This document shows, in pieces, positions 20,591 to 27,500 of a stretch of 27,500 bases of DNA. The notes beneath the pieces were generated by a model that was not told the origin of the DNA, searched no databases, and saw only the letters and a program-made list of their open reading frames with translations. The first letter of the stretch is position 1. The number at the start of each line of letters is the position of its first letter. The stretch covers positions 100,001 through 127,500 of the forward strand of contig NW_026728922.1 of the NCBI RefSeq assembly GCF_030272615.1, read 5' to 3'. The position numbers and the translations under genes were made by a program. The stretch is from Cryptomeria japonica (lineage: Eukaryota; Streptophyta; Pinopsida; Cupressales; Cupressaceae).

Positions 20591-20617
20591 GAATCGGACA
20601 AATAGCTTATATAGGGG
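20591..20617 (+). promoter_or_regulatory. Pol I promoter-like element 7
   Basis: GAATCGGACAAATAGCT then TATATAGGGG at 20608-20617; first of the 311-bp class, 869 bp after element 6. Confidence 0.75.
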
Positions 20618-20901
20618 AGGTGTATGCTTCGATGGGTCGACTCCCCAGGTTGAGCGCACCGCGCCAACCTCAAAGACCCTACGGTATGGATGAAGTCGGA
20701 AGTTGGGTCCGATGACCAATTCGATTAGTAGGTATGCTCATGAGGTCGGAATTTGGGTCCGATGACCTGCCATGTGCAGGAAGGCGAATGTTGACACTGT
20801 GCGTTGCAAGGTGCACACCAAGGCGCTGGTGCGGTCTTTTTAGTCGAGTTCGGAAGTTGGGGTCGATGTCCTGATCGGAGGTGCAAGCTACACAGGTGTG
20901 G

Positions 20902-20928
20902 GAATCGGACAAATAGCTTATATAGGGG
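20902..20928 (+). promoter_or_regulatory. Pol I promoter-like element 8
   Basis: GAATCGGACAAATAGCT then TATATAGGGG at 20919-20928. The downstream segment 20959-20980 can form a GGTTG(A)GCGC-ACC-GCGCCAACC stem with one bulged base. Confidence 0.75.
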
Positions 20929-21212
20929 AGGTGTATGCTTCGTTGGGTCGACTCCCCGGGTTGAGCGCACCGCGCCAACCTCAAAGACCCTACGGTATGG
21001 ATGAAGTCGGAAGTTGGGTCCGATGACCGATTCGATATGTAGGCATACTCGCGAGGTCGGAATTTGGGTCCGATGACCTGCCACGTGCAGGAAGGCGAAT
21101 GTTGGCACTGTGCGTTGCAAGGTGCGCACCAAGGCGCTGGTTCGGTCGTTGGAGGCGAGTTCGGAAGTTGGGGTCGATGTCTTGATCGGAGGTGCAAACT
21201 ACACAGGTGTGG

Positions 21213-21239
21213 GAATCGGACAAATAGCTTATATAGGGG
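21213..21239 (+). promoter_or_regulatory. Pol I promoter-like element 9
   Basis: GAATCGGACAAATAGCT then TATATAGGGG at 21230-21239, 311 bp after element 8. Confidence 0.75.
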
Positions 21240-21523
21240 AGGTGTATGCTTCGTTGGGTCGACTCCCCGGGTTGAGCGCACCGCGCCAACCTCAAAGACC
21301 CTACGGTATGGATGAAGTCGGAAGTTGGGTCCGATGACCGATTCGATATGTAGGCATACTCGCGAGGTCGGAATTTGGGTCCGATGACCTGCCATGTGCA
21401 GGAAGGCGAATGTTGGGACTGTGCGTCGCAAGGTGCGCACCAAGGCGCTGGTGCCGTCGTTGCAGTCGAGTTCGGAAGTTGGGGTCGATGTCCTGGTCAG
21501 AGGTGCAAACTACACAGGTGTGG

Positions 21524-21550
21524 GAATCGGACAAATAGCTTATATAGGGG
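21524..21550 (+). promoter_or_regulatory. Pol I promoter-like element 10
   Basis: GAATCGGACAAATAGCT then TATATAGGGG at 21541-21550. The downstream partner of the TSS stem is one C shorter here (GACTCCCTGGG). Confidence 0.75.
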
Positions 21551-21715
21551 AGGTGTATGCTTCGATGGGTCGACTCCCTGGGTTGAGCGCACCGCGCCAA
21601 CCTCAAAGACCCTACAGTATGGATGAAGTCGGAAGTTGGGTCCGATGACCGATTCGATACGTAGGCATATTGGCGAGGTCTGAATTTGTGTCCGATGACC
21701 TGCCATGCGCAGGAA

Positions 21716-21960
21716 GGCGGAATTTGGGTCCGATGACCGAGTTGATGGCGTGCCATGCGCAGAAAGGCGGAATTTGGGTCCGATGACCGAGTTGATGTTG
21801 ATGGCCCGCCATGCACAGGAAGGCGGAATTTGGGTCCGATGACCGATTTGAAGGCGTGCCATACGCAAAAAGGCGGAGTTTGGGTCCGATGACCGAGTTG
21901 ATATTGATGGCCCGCCATGCGCAGGAAGGCGGAATTTGGGTCCGATGACCTGACATACGC
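21716..21960. repeat. Alternating 50/56-bp repeats
   Basis: GGCGGAATTTGGGTCCGATG starts at 21716, 21766, 21822, 21872 (GGCGGAGTTT) and 21928, giving intervals of 50, 56, 50 and 56 bp. Short units read GGCGTGCCAT and long units GTTGATGGCCCGCCAT, so the true period is a 106-bp dimer. Derived from the last part of the 311-bp unit. No promoter motif lies inside. Confidence 0.85.
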
Positions 21961-22068
21961 ATGGAGTCCGACTCGGGGGCCGATGTTCGATTCGATGACT
22001 TGCATTGTGGGTAAAGTCGGAAGTTGTGGTCTTTGACCCGATTCGATGACCAGACTTCGGCTGCTTGA

Positions 22069-22095
22069 GAATCGGACAAATAACTTATATAGGGG
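22069..22095 (+). promoter_or_regulatory. Pol I promoter-like element 11
   Basis: GAATCGGACAAATAACT then TATATAGGGG at 22086-22095. GGGGAGG (22092-22098) is perfectly complementary to CCTCCCC (22115-22121). Confidence 0.75.
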
Positions 22096-22121
22096 AGGTA
22101 GTGTTCTCGAGCATCCTCCCC

Positions 22122-22219
22122 CCGTGCCCGTTTATGTCGATTGATGCTGGTGCTCGACTGGTTGGAGCGCTCGGATGCAAAAATCTTGCACCAGGATTTA
22201 TCGATTGTGATGGACACGG
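22122..22219 (+). repeat. Inverted repeat after promoter 11 (decayed)
   Basis: The arms 22122-22153 and 22188-22219 are both 32 bp and begin or end at the same landmarks as in the next two modules. By eye 22 of 32 positions are complementary, with further G-T wobbles. Outer CCGTG/CACGG and inner CTGGTGC/GCACCAG are exact. Confidence 0.65.
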
Positions 22220-22509
22220 CAAGTCTCCTGATTGCTATGCAGGAGCTCATCGTGAATCTCTATGCGGCCTTGGTATGGACTCGACCTGCGGAATGGTTCG
22301 GCAATGGTAGTCGCTCCAACACGTCCTTGCAATGGCCACAGAGGTGATTCGACTAGAGCTCCAGTCTAGCTTTTGGGTTGCTTGGCGGACTGGTATAGCC
22401 GCGATCGAGTTCCGGCCATGAACGTTTTAGATAGCTCTTGGGCTTTCTGGGACGGAAGTCGGAAGTTTGGGCTGTTGTCCGATTTGATGACCATTCTTCG
22501 GATGTGTGA

Positions 22510-22536
22510 GAATCGGACAAATAACTTATATAGGGG
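22510..22536 (+). promoter_or_regulatory. Pol I promoter-like element 12
   Basis: GAATCGGACAAATAACT then TATATAGGGG at 22527-22536. Uniquely, the next bases are ACTG rather than AGGT; the matching change downstream keeps a stem (GGGG, bulged A, CTGTG with CGCAG-CCCC, 22533-22559). Confidence 0.75.
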
Positions 22537-22561
22537 ACTGTGTTGTCTCACGCAGCCCCCT

Positions 22562-22660
22562 CCGTGCCCCTCTATCTCGACCGATGTTGGTGCTTGAAAG
22601 GGTTGGGATCGCTCGGATTTATAAACGTGCACCACCATTTGTCGAGTGTGAGGGACGCGG
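22562..22660 (+). repeat. Inverted repeat after promoter 12
   Basis: The arms 22562-22593 and 22629-22660, 32 bp each, are complementary at about 24 positions by eye, including TGGTGC/GCACCA and TCGAC-type inner blocks. They are positionally equivalent to the repeats after elements 11 and 13. Confidence 0.68.
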
Positions 22661-22999
22661 CAGGTCTCCTAAATGCTATGCGGGCGCTCTCTGAGAATCT
22701 CTATCCGGCCTCGACACAGACTAGTCTTGCTGAATGGTTTGGCACTGGTAGTCGATCCAACACGTCGTTGTTGTGGCCGCCTAGGCGATTCGATTCGAGC
22801 CCCCGTCTAGCTTTTGGGTTGCTTGGCGGATTTTGCCCTATCCGCAAGTGAGCTCGGTCCCTAAACGTTCGAGAAACCCGATTGCTATGCGCCGACTCTC
22901 TTTCTTGCGAGCCTCCATCTAGCTTTTGGGTCTCTACGGAACGGAAGTCGGAATCTGGGACCGTTGTTTGATTCGACGAGGCAGACTACGGTTGTGCGA

Positions 23000-23026
23000 G
23001 AATCGGACAAATAACTTATATAGGGG
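23000..23026 (+). promoter_or_regulatory. Pol I promoter-like element 13, candidate 35S gene promoter
   Basis: GAATCGGACAAATAACT then TATATAGGGG at 23017-23026; initiation is expected at 23022-23023. It is the last such element in the window and directly precedes the 188-bp array, so by position it is the best candidate for the main pre-rRNA promoter. The remaining twelve would then be spacer promoters. GGGGAG (23023-23028) pairs with CTCCCC (23046-23051). An even closer promoter beyond 27500 cannot be excluded. Confidence 0.72.
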
Positions 23027-23053
23027 AGGTGTTGACTGGAGCATTCTCCCCCG

Positions 23054-23143
23054 TGCCCCTCTAACTCGACCAATGCTGGCGCTCGAACGGTGGTAGCGCT
23101 CGGATTTTCATTGAGCGCCAGCATTGGTCGATTTAGAGGGGCA
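23054..23143 (+). repeat. 31-bp near-perfect inverted repeat after the last promoter
   Basis: Left arm 23054-23084 (starts TGCCCCTCTAACTCGACC) and right arm 23113-23143 (ends GATTTAGAGGGGCA) are reverse complements at 30 of 31 positions; the single mismatch is C23065 against T23132. The spacer is 28 bp. If transcription starts at 23022, the structure would be a strong hairpin about 30 nt into the pre-rRNA. Confidence 0.92.
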
Positions 23144-23393
23144 TGCGAGATTCCCGAATGCTATGCGAGGGCTCTAACGGAAATGTCTATTGGTTTCGGT
23201 ATGGATGCAATTGCGAGTGGTTCGGCAAAGGTAGTCGTTCCGATGCGTCCATGTCGTGGCCAAATCGATAATTCGATTTGAGCCCTCGTATAGCATTTGG
23301 GTCTCTCGATGTGATTCCGCATTCCAGTCCCTTTGGGCACTGCTTGAGCCGCATCCCAGGGGGTTCCCTTCCCAATAATCTGCCTCGCAACCC

Positions 23394-26300
23394 GATTGCT
23401 ATGCGGTGAGGCTCCTCGGCCGCCTCGGAACTATCTGTGTATCAGACGCATCGCGGGATAAGGGGTTGGCAACGGTAGTCGCCCCAAGCGCGTCCGATGC
23501 TTGGACCATTCCGAGGCGGCCCTGAAGCCTCTTCCGTCTAGCCGTTGGGTCCTTCTCGCCGCATCCCTCGCCTCGCACCCCGATTGCTATGCGGTGAGGC
23601 TCCTCGGCCGCCTCGGAACTATCTGTGTATCGGACGCGTCGCGGGATAAGGGGTTGTCACTGGTAGTCGCCCCAAGCGCGTCCGATGCTTGGACCATTCC
23701 GAGGCGGCCCTGAAGCCTCTTCCGTCTAGCCGTTGGGTCCTTCTCGCCGCATCCCTCGCCTCGCACCCCGATTGCTATGCGGTGAGGCTCCTCGGCCGCC
23801 TCGGAACTATCTGTGTATCGGACGCGTCGCGGGATAAGGGGTTGTCATTGGTAGTCGCCCCAAGCGCGTCCGATGCTTGGACCATTCCGAGGCGGCCCTG
23901 AAGCCTCTTCCGTCTAGCCGTTGGGTCCTTCTCGCCGCATCCCTCGCCTCGCACCCCGATTGCTATGCGGTGAGGCTCCTCGGCCGCCTCGGAACTATCT
24001 GTGTATCGGACGCGTCGCGGGATAAGGGGTTGTCACTGGTAGTCGCCCCAAGCGCGTCCGATGCTTGGACCATTCCGAGGCGGCCCTGAAGCCTCTTCCG
24101 TCTAGCCGTTGGGTCCTTCTCGCCGCATCCCTCGCCTCGCACCCCGATTGCTATGCGGTGAGGCTCCTCGGCCGCCTCGGAACTATCTGTGTATCGGACG
24201 CGTCGCGGGATAAGGGGTTGTCACTGGTAGTCGCCCCAAGCGCGTTCGATGCTTGGACCATTCCGAGGCGGCCCTGAAGCCTCTTCCGTCTAGCCGTTGG
24301 GTCCTTCTCGCCGCATCCCTCGCCTCGCACCCCGATTGCTATGCGGTGAGGCTCCTCGGCCGCCTTGGAACTATCTGTGTATCGGACGCGTCGCGGGATA
24401 AGGGGTTGTCACTGGTAGTCGCCCCAAGCGCGTCCGATGCTTAGACCATTCCGAGGCGGACCCGAAGCCTCTTCCGTCTAGCCGTTGGGTCCTTCTCGCC
24501 GCATCCTTCGCCTCGCACCCCGATTGCTATGCGGTGAGGCTCCTCGGCCGCCTCGGAACTATCTGTGTATCGGACGCGTCGCGGGATAAGGGGTTGTCAC
24601 TGGTAGTCGCCCCAAGCGCGTCCGATGCTTGGACCATTCCGAGGCGGACCCGAAGCCTCTTCCGTCTAGCCGTTGGGTCCTTCTCGCCGCATCCCTCGCC
24701 TCGCACCCCGATTGCTATGCGGTGAGGCTCCTCGGCCGCCTTGGAACTATCTGTGTATCGGACGCGTCGCGGGATAAGGGGTTGTCACTGGTAGTCGCCC
24801 CAAGCGCGTCCGATGCTTGGACCATTCCGAGGCGGACCCGAAGCCTCTTCCGTCTAGCCGTTGGGTCCTTCTCGCCGCATCCCTCGCCTCGCACCCCGAT
24901 TGCTATGCGGTGAGGCTCCTCGGCCGCCTTGGAACTATCTGTGTATCGGACGCGTCGCGGGATAAGGGGTTGTCACTGGTAGTCGCCCCAAGCGCGTCCG
25001 ATGCTTGGACCATTCCGAGGCGGACCCGAAGCCTCTTCCGTCTAGCCGTTGGGTCCTTCTCGCCGCATCCCTCGCCTCGCACCCCGATTGCTATGCGGTG
25101 AGGCTCCTCGGCCGCCTTGGAACTATCTGTGTATCGGACGCGTCGCGGGATAAGGGGTTGTCACTGGTAGTCGCCCCAAGCGCGTCCGATGCTTGGACCA
25201 TTCCGAGGCGGCCCCGAAGCCTCTTCCGTGTAGCCGTTGGGTCCTTCTCGCCGCATCCCTCGCCTCGCACCCCGATTGCTATGCGGTGAGGCTCCTCGGC
25301 CGCCTTGGAACTATCTGTGTATCGGACGCGTCGCGGGATAAGGGGTTGTCACTGGTAGTCGCCCCAAGCGCGTCCGATGCTTGGACCATTCCGAGGCGGC
25401 CCCGAAGCCTCTTCCGTGTAGCCGTTGGGTCCTTCTCGCCGCATCCCTCGCCTCGCACCCCGATTGCTATGCGGTGAGGCTCCTCGGCCGCCTTGGAACT
25501 ATCTGTGTATCGGACGCGTCGCGGGATAAGGGGTTGTCACTGGTAGTCGCCCCAAGCGCGTCCGATGCTTGGACCATTCCGAGGCGGACCTGAAGCCTCT
25601 TCCCTCTAGCCGTTGGGGCTTTCTCGCCGCATCCCTCGCCTCGCACCCTGATTGCTATGCTGTGAGGCTCCTCGGCCGCCTTGGAACTATCTGTGTATCG
25701 GACGCATCGCGGGATAAGGGGTTGGCAGTGGTAGTCGCCCCAAGTGCATCCGATGCTTGGACCATTCCGAGGCGGCCCTGCAGCCTCTTCCGTCTAGCCG
25801 TTGGGGCCATCTCGCCGCATCCCCCACCTCGCACCACGATTGCTATGCGGTGAGGCTCCTTGGCCGCCTCGGAACTATCTGTGTATCGGACGCATCGCGG
25901 GATAAGGGGTTGTCACTGGTAGTCGCCCCAAGCGCGTCCGATGCTTGGACTATTCCGAGGCGGCCCTGCAGCCTCTTCCGTCTAGCCGTTGGGGCCATCT
26001 CGCTGCATCCCCCACCTCCTCGGCCGCCTCGGAACTATCTGTGTATCGGACGCATCGCGGGATAAGGGGTTGGCAGTGGTAGTCGCCCCAAGCGCGTCCG
26101 ATGCTTGGACTATTCCGAGGCAGCCCTGCAGCCTCTTCCGTCTAGCCTTTGGGGCCATCTCGCCGCATCCCTCGCCTCGCACCCCGATTGCTATGCGGTG
26201 AGGCTCCTCGGCCGCCTGGGAACTATCTTCGTATCGGACGCATCGCGGGATAAGGGGTTGTCACTGGTAGTCGCCCCAAGCGCGTCCGATGCTTGGACTA

Positions 26301-27341
26301 TTCCGAGGCGGCCCTGTGGCCTCTTCCGTCTAGCCGTTGGGGCCATCTCGCCGCATCCCCCACCTCGCACCCCGATTGCTATGCGGTGAGGCTCTTCGGC
26401 CGCCTTGGAACTATCTTCGTATCGGACGCATTGCGGGATAAGGGGTTGTCACTGGTAGTGGCCCCAAGCGCGTCCGATGCTTGGACTATTCCGAGGCGGC
26501 CCTGCAGCCTCTTCCGTCTAGCCGTTGGGGCCATCTCGCCGCATCCCCCACCTCGCACCCCGATTGCTATGCGGTGAGGCTCCTCGGCCGCCTTGGAACT
26601 ATCTTCGTATCGGACGCATCGCGGGATAAGGGGTTGTCACTGGTAGTCGCCCCAAGCGCGTCCGATGCTTGGACTATTCCGACGCGGCCCTGTGGCCTCT
26701 TCCGTCTAGCCGTTGGGGCCATCTCGCCGCATCCCCCACCTCGCACCCCGATTGCTATGCGGTGAGGCTCCTCGGCCGCCTTGGAACCATCTTCGTATCG
26801 GACGCATCGCGGGATAGGGGGCTGTCACTGGTAGTCGCCCCAAGTGTGTCCGATGCTTGGACCATTCCTAGGCGGCCCTGAAGCCTCTTCCGTCTAGCCG
26901 TTGGGGCCTTCCCGCCCCATCCCTCGCCTCGCACCCCCGATTGCTATGCGGTGAGGCTCCTCGGCCGCCTTGGAACCATCTGTGTATCGGACGCATCGCG
27001 GGATAAGGGGTTGGCACTGGCAGTCGCCCCAAGCGCGTCCGATGCTTGGACCATTCCGAGGTGGCCCTGAAGCCTCTTCCGTCTAGCCGTTGGGGCCTTC
27101 CCGCCCCATCCCTCGCCTCGCACCCCGATTGATATGCGGTGAGGCTCCTCGGCCGCCTTGGAACTATCTGTGTATCGGACGCATCGCGGGATAAGGGGTT
27201 GGCACTGGTAGTCGTCCCAATCGCATCCGATGCTTGGACCATTCCGAGGCGGCCCTGCAGCCTCTTCCGTTTAGCCGTCGGGGCCTTCCCGCCGCATCCC
27301 TCGCCTCGCATCCCGATTCCTATGCGGTGAGTCTTCTCGGC
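23394..27341 (+). repeat. 188-bp tandem array (about 22 units)
   Basis: Anchored on GATTGCTATGCGGTGAGGC, units start at 23394 and every 188 bp to 25838. One unit then lacks its anchor through a 28-bp deletion near 26018. Units continue at 26186, 26374, 26562, 26750, 26939 (one extra C), 27127 and 27315. The first 13 or so are almost identical; those after about 25600 are more varied (CTGCAGCC, CTATTCCG, CTTCGTATC). Each unit has TTCCGAGGCGGCC and, about 85 bp later, its complement GGCCGCCTCGGAA. Open frames of 70-94 codons recur with the repeat and are not genes. Confidence 0.95.
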
Positions 27342-27500
27342 CGCCGCGGAACTATACCTGTTATTGCTACTGCATCCTTCGGCTGGTAACCTCCTCTGCC
27401 GCCTTGGAACGTTCTCTTTGTCGGACGCGTCGCGGGATAAGGGGTTGGCACTGGTAGTCGCCCCAAGCGCGCCCGATGCATAGACCGCTCCGAGTCGACC
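27342..27500 (+). repeat. Degenerate 188-type units at the array's right edge
   Basis: After 27341 the sequence departs (ACTATACCTGTTATTGC), then resumes a diverged unit with GCCGCCTTGGAACGTTC, TCGGACGCGTCGCGGGATAA and GGTAGTCGCCCCAAGCGC, ending in CCGCTCCGAGTCGACC. This is a typical worn array edge, and it suggests that unique ETS or 18S-proximal sequence lies not far beyond. Confidence 0.75.

Larger units (their letters stand above)
20514..21660 (+). repeat. 311-bp promoter-bearing tandem repeats
   Basis: Four units hold CACCAAGGCGCTGGT, AGTTCGGAAGTTGGGGTCGA, TGCAAACTACACAGGTGT, GAATCGGACAAATAGCT and TATATAGGGG, followed by GGGTCGACTCCCC, GCGCCAACCTCAAAGACC, GAAGTCGGAAGTTGGGTCC, GGTCGGAATTTGGGTCCG and CATGTGCAGGAAGGCGAATG. 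Spacing between TATATAGGGG motifs is exactly 311 bp three times. The unit is the 157-bp unit plus about 154 bp of GTCGGAAnTTGGGTCCGATG-type sequence. Confidence 0.88.
21961..23392 (+). repeat. Three long promoter modules, gene-proximal class
   Basis: Modules of 441-490 bp each carry GTCGGAAnTTnGGnC, GAATCGGACAAATAACT and TATATAGGGG, a GGGGA/CCCC stem, a long inverted repeat, an ATGCTATGCG-like or ATTGCTATGC-like motif, and a GGTAGTCGnnCCnAnnCGTC segment with CTAGCTTTTGGG. The last parts are recognisable, diverged relatives of the 188-bp unit further right. These modules differ from the ten upstream promoters in AACT for AGCT before the core and in the downstream structure. Confidence 0.8.
23022..27500 (+). 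other. Predicted 5' external transcribed spacer, partial
   Basis: If element 13 is the 35S promoter, everything from about 23022 to the window end is transcribed by Pol I as 5' ETS, at least 4.48 kb, before any 18S sequence. The region is mainly the 188-bp array. The 18S gene start is not in the window, so the ETS is incomplete. Inferred from order only. Confidence 0.55.

Noticed and set aside
19815-20719. Roughly 290-340-codon frames on both strands in the 52/38-bp array
   Set aside because: Several frames encode shifted versions of the same short motif; neither 52 nor 38 is a multiple of three, so the array is not built as coding repeats.
22065-22851. Short open frames between promoters 11 and 13 as small genes
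   Set aside because: They span the promoter core and inverted repeats, differ between homologous modules by frame shifts, and show no conserved peptide.
23501-27330. Repeated 70-94-codon frames as a family of small proteins
   Set aside because: They follow the 188-bp tandem unit exactly; 188 is not a multiple of three, and the frames start and stop with the repeat. The context is the transcribed spacer.
23394-27341. CRISPR-like array
   Set aside because: The whole 188-bp unit is repeated with no unique spacers, in a eukaryotic rDNA context.
1-27500. 18S, 5.8S or 26S rRNA segments, and tRNA genes
   Set aside because: I looked on both strands and recognised no stretch of these rRNAs and no tRNA B-box/acceptor layout; only the two 5S genes are present.

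Overview
This window looks like non-coding nuclear ribosomal DNA from a land plant: the intergenic spacer (IGS) of a 35S rDNA unit with 5S rRNA genes embedded in it. Two lines of evidence support this. There are two complete plant-type 5S rRNA genes with their internal Pol III promoters, both on the minus strand. There are also thirteen copies of TATATAGGGG, the plant RNA polymerase I core promoter motif, all on the plus strand. Neither the 26S gene (expected to the left) nor the 18S gene (expected to the right) lies inside, so the spacer exceeds 27.5 kb. A giant, repeat-built spacer carrying 5S points to a gymnosperm, most likely a conifer. 5S on the strand opposite the 35S genes is, from memory, the arrangement reported for Podocarpus. 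The species cannot be fixed from sequence alone. I see no credible protein-coding gene.

Layout: (1) 1-4783 and 12665-17447 are two nearly identical copies of one block, offset 12,664 bp. In order, each holds a GC-rich palindromic array, a diverged tail, a 5S gene, an A-rich degenerate minisatellite and a CACCC-type array. (2) Between them, 4784-12664 (running into the second block to 12884) is built from a truncated segment plus three near-identical 2,364-bp higher-order repeats. Each of these has four modules of 470, 495, 766 and 633 bp, separated by T-rich cassettes. (3) 17448-18640 extends the CACCC array. (4) 18641-23392 is the Pol I promoter zone. It holds six promoters mostly 157 bp apart, a 52/38-bp minisatellite, four promoters exactly 311 bp apart, a 50/56-bp alternating repeat, and three longer and more diverged promoter modules. 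(5) 23394-27341 is an array of about 22 units of 188 bp, followed by degenerate units to the window end; this is probably the start of a long 5' external transcribed spacer (ETS).

How it works together: Pol I would transcribe rightward from the promoter zone through the 188-bp array toward 18S. Pol III would transcribe the 5S genes leftward. The upstream promoter copies are probably spacer promoters, and the last one (23000-23026) is the best candidate for the gene promoter. The most unusual signals are these: a predicted hairpin at the start of each Pol I transcript, with a compensatory rearrangement in one copy; a 31-bp near-perfect inverted repeat just after the last promoter; foldback symmetry in every 188-bp unit; and a duplication breakpoint at the centre of a perfect 24-bp palindrome.
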